Origin: Cryptomeria japonica
Taxonomy: Eukaryota > Streptophyta > Pinopsida > Cupressales > Cupressaceae
Length of the DNA: 64,000 nt
Direction: 5' to 3'
Assembly (NCBI RefSeq): GCF_030272615.1
Contig: NC_081409.1
Span: 23,146,406-23,210,405 of the forward strand
Shown here: positions 59,166 to 64,000 of the stretch, one piece after another
Layout of the letters: every line of letters begins with the position of its first letter
How positions within the stretch are numbered: the first letter of the stretch is position 1
Made by a program: the position numbers and the translations under genes
Notes under the pieces: model-generated
The model's database searches: none
Told to the model about the DNA's origin: nothing
What the model saw: only the letters and a program-made list of their open reading frames with translations

Positions 59166-60726
59166 ATGGGTGGTGCGAGAAAGAGAATTGAGCCGCCTAG
59201 CTGTGTGCAACTTAAGAATGAAAAGAAGCTTTGGCGCATCCTGAAGAAAGGTGGGTTCACTATTTACATTGAGAGGCTTCAAGGGCAAAATGAAGATGTT
59301 ACTAGGTGGAAGGATGGTTTGCTTATTCTTCATGGTCAGAGGGTCCTAGTAGATGAAGCCCTAATTGCTCAGGTCACTGGGTTATCTATGGATGGGATGA
59401 AGTATTACAGAGATAGGGTGTACACGGAGAAAGCTGTGTAGAATTTACCTAAGGAGGAGGAGGAGTGGGCTAAAATTGTTAAGAAGATGGCTAGCTTCTA
59501 TGATATTGCAGTCATCAAGTCTTTTTGGCAGAAGCTTCTCAAGGTAATTATGAGTTATCCCAATTTGGATGGTCGGTATACTAGGGTGTATGGCCACCAT
59601 TTTGTTATTCTGAATCATTTCCACTATGGAGTGAAAATGTCTTCCCCATTCTACCTCATGTCTGCTCTTAGGGCTAATTTCAGTGACCACCATAAGAACC
59701 CTGCTAAGTTTCCCATTGTGCATGAAGGCCTGCTGGTTCTTATTGATGCCCATTTTTGTGCTCTTCTTCCCCCTAAGGATTTTATCCATATTTATTTTGA
59801 AAATGATGAGACTAGTGCGAGAGAGTCTGAGAATGACACTTCTGGGTCTGGGTTTGAGGAGACTCCCCCTCCCCTGAAAAAAGATAAAGTGGAAATTCCT
59901 TCGAGCTCTAAACCTAAAATAAGGAAGGGTTCCACAGGTCATAAGAACACTGCTATGTCCTCCTCCTCTACTTCGACTGAGATTGGCTCTCCCTCTTCTA
60001 TTGAGAAGGCATATGTTGTTAAGAACCCTGATAACCCTAATGTCTCGACCTCTCCCATTTCCTTTAAGGAGACTAGTAATGTGGGTGTCTAGTATTGCTG
60101 ACCTTAATCCTAAAAGTGATGCACTAAATGATAAGAGGGAGGATTATGAAAATGTGCTGGGTATGGCTCATGATCATGCAATCGACACCTTCAATTTTTT
60201 CAAGCGGCTATTTCATGAACTTAAAGAGATCCAGATTAACCAAAGAGCTCTGGGTAGCAAAATGGATTCTCTCCCTACTGGTTCTTCTCTTGGTCCACAC
60301 AATGAAGGGAATTGGACTGAGGATGAGAAGAATTCAGCCATGGACTATATCAAGAAAATAGGGGAAGGGGTTGACCAGTTGAAGAAAAAACTGGAGGAAC
60401 ACATCACCCGAGTTGAGGATGACTACAAAAAAATCCAGGACACCCTCAAGACCATTATGGTTAGCAGTCATAAAATTGTTAAACAATCTACAATGGTTAT
60501 GAATACCATGGTGAAAAGTCTGGACCAATCGGATAAGGGTGTTGTTGTTATTGGTGAGGAAGATGAGGCGACTCAAAGTGGTGAAGGACTCTGCAAAAGG
60601 ACTCGAGGGAACATGAAGAAAAAAGCGGCCTTTCAAAACTTAGATCATAATGCTATGCAGGCTATTGCTGATACCATGAATGCCCTAGAGGTTGAGGTCG
60701 CTGAGACCCTTAGAAGCCTTATGTAA
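59166..60726 (+). pseudogene. LINE M ORF3, unassigned accessory protein
   Basis: Beginning MGGARKRIEPPSCVQLKNEK, the frame has one TAG (59439) and continues to 60092. A frameshift near 60080 leads to a second open part, ending LEVEVAETLRSLM at 60726; together about 520 codons. Part 1 is a compact helical domain (GGFTIYIERLQGQNEDVTRW; VDEALIAQVTGLSMDGMKY; FYLMSALRANF; HEGLLVLIDAHF). A Ser/Pro-rich linker follows (about 59810-60090). Part 2 is a coiled coil around MDYIKKIGEGVDQLKKKLEE. No enzyme motif. It lies on the same strand as ORF2, 188 bp behind its stop and before the 3' UTR, so it travels with the LINE. Ordinary plant L1 elements have only two ORFs. Confidence 0.65.
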
Positions 60727-60925
60727 TTGGGTTGTTTCTGTGTCTAGGTTTGGTCCTTCTACTGTCTTTTTGTGCTCGGCTGGGCTTTTGCTCTCTCTTT
60801 GGCTGCTGCTTTCTATGCCTATCCTTGTAGCCCATTTTGTTTTGGATGTTTCTTTTTTATTCTAATCCTCTTAGAATCATTTTGTAAAGGGGGGGCCCCT
60901 TCAAAACTTGTTTTTGCCTTAATCC
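60727..60925 (+). other. LINE M 3' UTR
   Basis: Pyrimidine-rich, with TTTGTGCTCGGCTGGGCTTT and TTTTGTAAAGGGGGGGCCCC, ending in a short A-rich tail CCTTAATCCAAAA. Comparable to the 3' UTR of LINE K. Confidence 0.7.
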
Positions 60926-62400
60926 AAAACACTAGTTGAATATGAAAGATTTTTCTCCTATTTTGCAAGTCATAAATAATGTAAATGGAAAGTGAGAAAG
61001 GTAAATGCCATTTTCAACGTATACCCAAAGTTTGACAACATCCCAAAGGACTCAAAATAAATTGAAACATTTTGTTGGAGTAAACTACTCTTATACAAAC
61101 ATTTCCCTGATATAGAAAATGATATAGGACTTACTATGAATTCAATAATCACAAACTAGAAGCAAATGAATGCAACCAAATATAATGTATGGCATGCCAA
61201 TCACACCATCCAAGAGGAAGCAAGCTTGGAAGAAGAAGAGAGTGATAATGCCATGAACATGAGGGACGCAATAGAGATCCCTATTAAAGAAATGCAACCA
61301 TTGAAAGGACAAGCATTGACAATATTTCAAAAAGAGTTGAAAGACATAAGATACATCCTTATTGATGAAATGAACTTAATGGGCCAAAGTTACTATTATA
61401 AATAGATAGTAGACTACGTGAGACATTTCTACATAGACAATATCTATGCTTTGGTGGAGTCTTTGTAATATTGGTTGGTGACCTTGTGCGACTACCACTT
61501 GTGATGGACAAGCCTCTCTACAGATCACATTCAAGTTTTGTTACAAACTATATTTCAACAACAAGGTGAATCTATAACACAAATTGTACAATTTTGTCAA
61601 ATGTTCTAGAACATATAGAATGCAGAACCAAGACAAGAATATTGGTAGCTATTGATGACATAGGCAAACAAACAACTTACACCAACATAGACAGACAAAC
61701 AACTTACACCAGGTGAAAATAAACAATTTGACAACTTAATGCACTTATTTTCTACCAATGGTTTAGTCAAGGGACACAACTAAGAAATGCTAAAATTGGT
61801 GAACCGTCTAATTTCATTAAGTACTACGACAAGCACTAGGAGTGAAATAGAAAATGAAACTAGTGATGAACAACTCAAAAAACAAATACTACTTTGTAGA
61901 GGTCAATGCATCATGCTTACAACCAACATATGGACACAAGTAGGCCTTGTAAATGGAAGTCTTGGTGAAGTAGTTGAAATCATTTATAGCCTTGGTTCCA
62001 AACCGACCAATGTATGAATGTATGTTGTAGAAACGATTGATAGTTAAAATGGGCCACCATGGAACCAAGATGACCCCAAAAGTATACAAATAATCCCTAT
62101 ATCTCTAGGCAGCCAAAGGTAGATACCCCTCATAATGCCATGGGCTATAACTATACACAAATCCCAAGGCCTAATGCTACAAAAAGAAATAGTTGACATT
62201 GGAAATATAGAGAGGTAGGGGCTAACATTCACAACCATATCTAGAGTCAAGTCATTAAATGATCTTTGCATTCATTCATCGTTCTCCTTCGAGAGGTACT
62301 CCAAAATGCAATACAATCCATTTACAATTATAAGGAAATAAGAGAAATCTCGTTTACAACAACTCTCTATCTAAGAAATCAAGGTATGCAACACTTAGCT
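60926..62400 (+). pseudogene. Helitron Pif1-type helicase region, part 3
   Basis: The Helitron frame resumes with KTLVEYERFFSYFASH and KWKVRKVNAIFNVYPKFDNI. Then come IPIKEMQPLKGQALTIFQKE and ILIDEMNLMGQ (the DEM Walker-B region), LCRGQCIMLTTNIWTQVGLV and NGSLGEVVEII, and finally PWAITIHKSQGLML and GLTFTTISRVKSLND, the C-terminal helicase motifs. I see no Walker-A GxGGTGKT, so a segment before 61270 is deleted. The helicase would unwind the strand during rolling-circle transposition. Many stops. Confidence 0.88.
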
Positions 62401-63130
62401 ATATCTCCCTCACATTTCTTCTAATTATTTACAACACATCAATTCCACTTTTACAAATTTCCCTTTTGCAGAAATCTACTCTAGGTCATGACAAAATCAA
62501 CTATAAGGAGACGATCTCAATTGAATACAATAATCCTCTTAAGGTAATCATGTTCATACATTTTCAAACACATTTTCCTATTATACTAATATATAAATAA
62601 AAAACACAAATTATATCTTCTAATAGTACACAACTCAAAATTTTAAAAAATAAAATAAAAATTAACGCTTGAAATCTCTCTATTTTTGTTGTTATATATA
62701 ATTTTACAACTAACCTATTGTTTCAAGCTATATAATTGCTTAAAAAATTTAATCATTTTTCTATATAGGTCTCCCTGAACTATAATATACCATGTTAAGA
62801 GTTGATATTTTTGGGCTTCACTTATAACTGCCATTGTTGATGATCATATTCATGACTATAGACTAGAACAAATCTACTCAATGTAATCTATTCAGCCAAC
62901 ACTCTCCTTCAAGAGATACTTCAAAATGCAACACAATCCATACACAATTAGAAGGAAAAAAGAGAATGATCGATTACAACAACTATGTATCTAAGAAGTG
63001 AAGGCACACAACTCTTCGTCCTTTCTCCCACACATCTATCCCAATTATCCATGGAACGTTCCACTATTACAAATTTCTCTTTTGTAGAAATCTACTTTGG
63101 TCCATGACAAGATCAACTACAACAAGGCAA
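62283..63130 (+). repeat. Diverged direct duplication of the Helitron C-terminal coding end
   Basis: The stretch from 62283 (TCTCCTTCGAGAGGTACT) to about 62510 recurs from 62903 (TCTCCTTCAAGAGATACT) to about 63125, a shift of 620 bases. Both copies encode the helicase C-terminus (FERYSKMQYNPFTI and FKRYFKMQHNPYTI). The second copy has a longer open frame (RRKKENDRLQQL). The spacer is AT-rich. Confidence 0.8.
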
Positions 63131-63139
63131 TATCAAGAC

Positions 63140-63540
63140 TCAATCATACATATCAATCAATGACCTCGCCTACACTCCACTCAACAATATGAAGACATCA
63201 TATTGCTTTTGTTCTTTAGGTGTTGAAGACAAATGACATATATCACAAAAACTTGTCCTCAAGAACCAAGAAATCTATTATGCATAGCCAATCTATCAAC
63301 TTAAAGATTTCATGCATCGTAAAGTAGTTTTGTACTATAAAAACATTTTCACAATATTTTTATTAAATTATATTATAACTAGTAACAAGATATACCATTA
63401 ACCAATGCCCTTTTAAGTTATCTGTCTTCCTGCATTGTACGAAAAGAAAAGAAATGTTGTGAAATCATTTAACATAACATACCTATTACTTTTCTTATAG
63501 TTTTTACCCTCCCCTCCAATGTATTGTCAGAGTATATCTT
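63140..63540. other. No gene seen
   Basis: AT-rich DNA between the Helitron duplicate and the terminal Copia relic. The Helitron 3' hairpin and CTRR end should lie in or before it, but I cannot place them with confidence. Confidence 0.3.
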
Positions 63541-63544
63541 GCCA

Positions 63545-64000
63545 TCGATGTAACCATTGCACTTCATTGGGGTGCAAGTGCTAGTATCATGTATCTTATG
63601 AGTCTCATCTCTTTGTTCATGAAAGATTCACATAAGTCTCGTTGATGTGTTGCAAAAAGAGTCTTAAGGTATGTGAGTGGTACACAAAATTTTGGCATTC
63701 ATTATTCCTCCAATGTAAAATGTAATCTTGTTGGTTAAACAAATATTGATTGTGTTGTTTCAATAAATACTATATTTTTTTACTTTTAGTTATGTTTTCT
63801 TATGTGGTTTTGGAGTTGTATCTGTAGTAAAAAGTAGATGACCTTGACTCTCTCTTTTGCTGAAGCAAAATATATTGTAGTTATAGCAGCAGGTTGTCAA
63901 ATCATATGTATTAGAAGGATAATAGAGAATCTACATTTGTCTTAAGAACATTCAACAACTATTTATTGTGATAATAGTAATACCATTACAATAATAAAGA
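63545..64000 (+). pseudogene. Copia reverse transcriptase/RNase H relic, cut by window end
   Basis: The + strand reads SIMYLMSLISLFMKDSHK, then AKRVLRYVSGTQNFGIHYSS, SFAEAKYIVVIAAGCQ and TTIYCDNSNTITIIK, which is the end of the reverse transcriptase and the RNase H of a Copia Pol. Stops occur and the segment between KCNLVG and FAEAKY is garbled. It is a different lineage from element H and continues beyond base 64000. Confidence 0.85.

Larger units (their letters stand above)
53393..60925 (+). mobile_element. L1-type LINE M with three ORFs
   Basis: From left to right: ORF1 (DUF4283 and knuckle), ORF2 (APE endonuclease, reverse transcriptase, zf-RVT, RNase H), an extra ORF3, and a T-rich 3' UTR that ends TTTTTGCCTTAATCCAAAA. 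ORF1 stop and ORF2 start overlap as ATGA at 54825-54828. The 5' end may be truncated. Helitron coding resumes just after about 60925, but a target duplication could not be identified because the left side abuts LTR L. Confidence 0.85.

Overview
The window looks like intergenic and intronic DNA from a large plant nuclear genome. I infer a gymnosperm-type genome because nested LTR retrotransposons, LINEs and a Helitron fill almost everything and a plant gene is reduced to two small exons in a sea of repeats; no species marker is visible. The only ordinary host gene I can support is the 3' end of a PGR/TMEM19-family (DUF92) membrane protein gene at 3265-3730 (+), with two clean exons, canonical splice sites and a stop codon.

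Left part (1-29 kb). A partial LTR opens the window, followed by the PGR exons, AT-rich DNA, the last exon of a dead hAT transposase (7027-7523, -) flanked by GACTCG clusters, and an LTR with an internal minisatellite (8530-9806). An antisense open-frame relic, J, is cut by a 1.2 kb TRIM-like element D (10234-11450, TSD ATTAT), a decayed Copia element E (12882-16341) and the LTR F (16381-18282). A second antisense relic (18.3-21.5 kb) is cut by the small LTR element G. An ORF1-only LINE, K, is split exactly by a near-complete Copia element H (22510-27462, TSD GTAGC).

Right part (29.9-62.4 kb). A Helitron on the + strand forms the backbone. Its Rep/HUH domain lies at 29.9-32.24 kb, a short connecting piece at 51.21-51.34 kb and its Pif1-like helicase at 60.93-62.4 kb. 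It is split by LTR element C (32241-51203, TSD GTGTG), and then by an LTR (51.34-53.29 kb) and LINE M (53.39-60.9 kb). C itself contains its small relative B (TSD GTTAT), a solo LTR (TSD GACAC) and the 8.1 kb element A. The window ends in a Copia RNase H relic.

Most unusual content: element A has 1.18 kb LTRs, a primer-binding site, a polypurine tract, a Gag with five zinc knuckles and a 1,120-codon second frame that is not a polymerase. LINE M carries a third ORF downstream of its RNase H domain. Part of that ORF3 resembles part of A's second frame, so two unrelated classes of retroelement may share an accessory protein. Nearly all coding frames here are broken; they are described as found.
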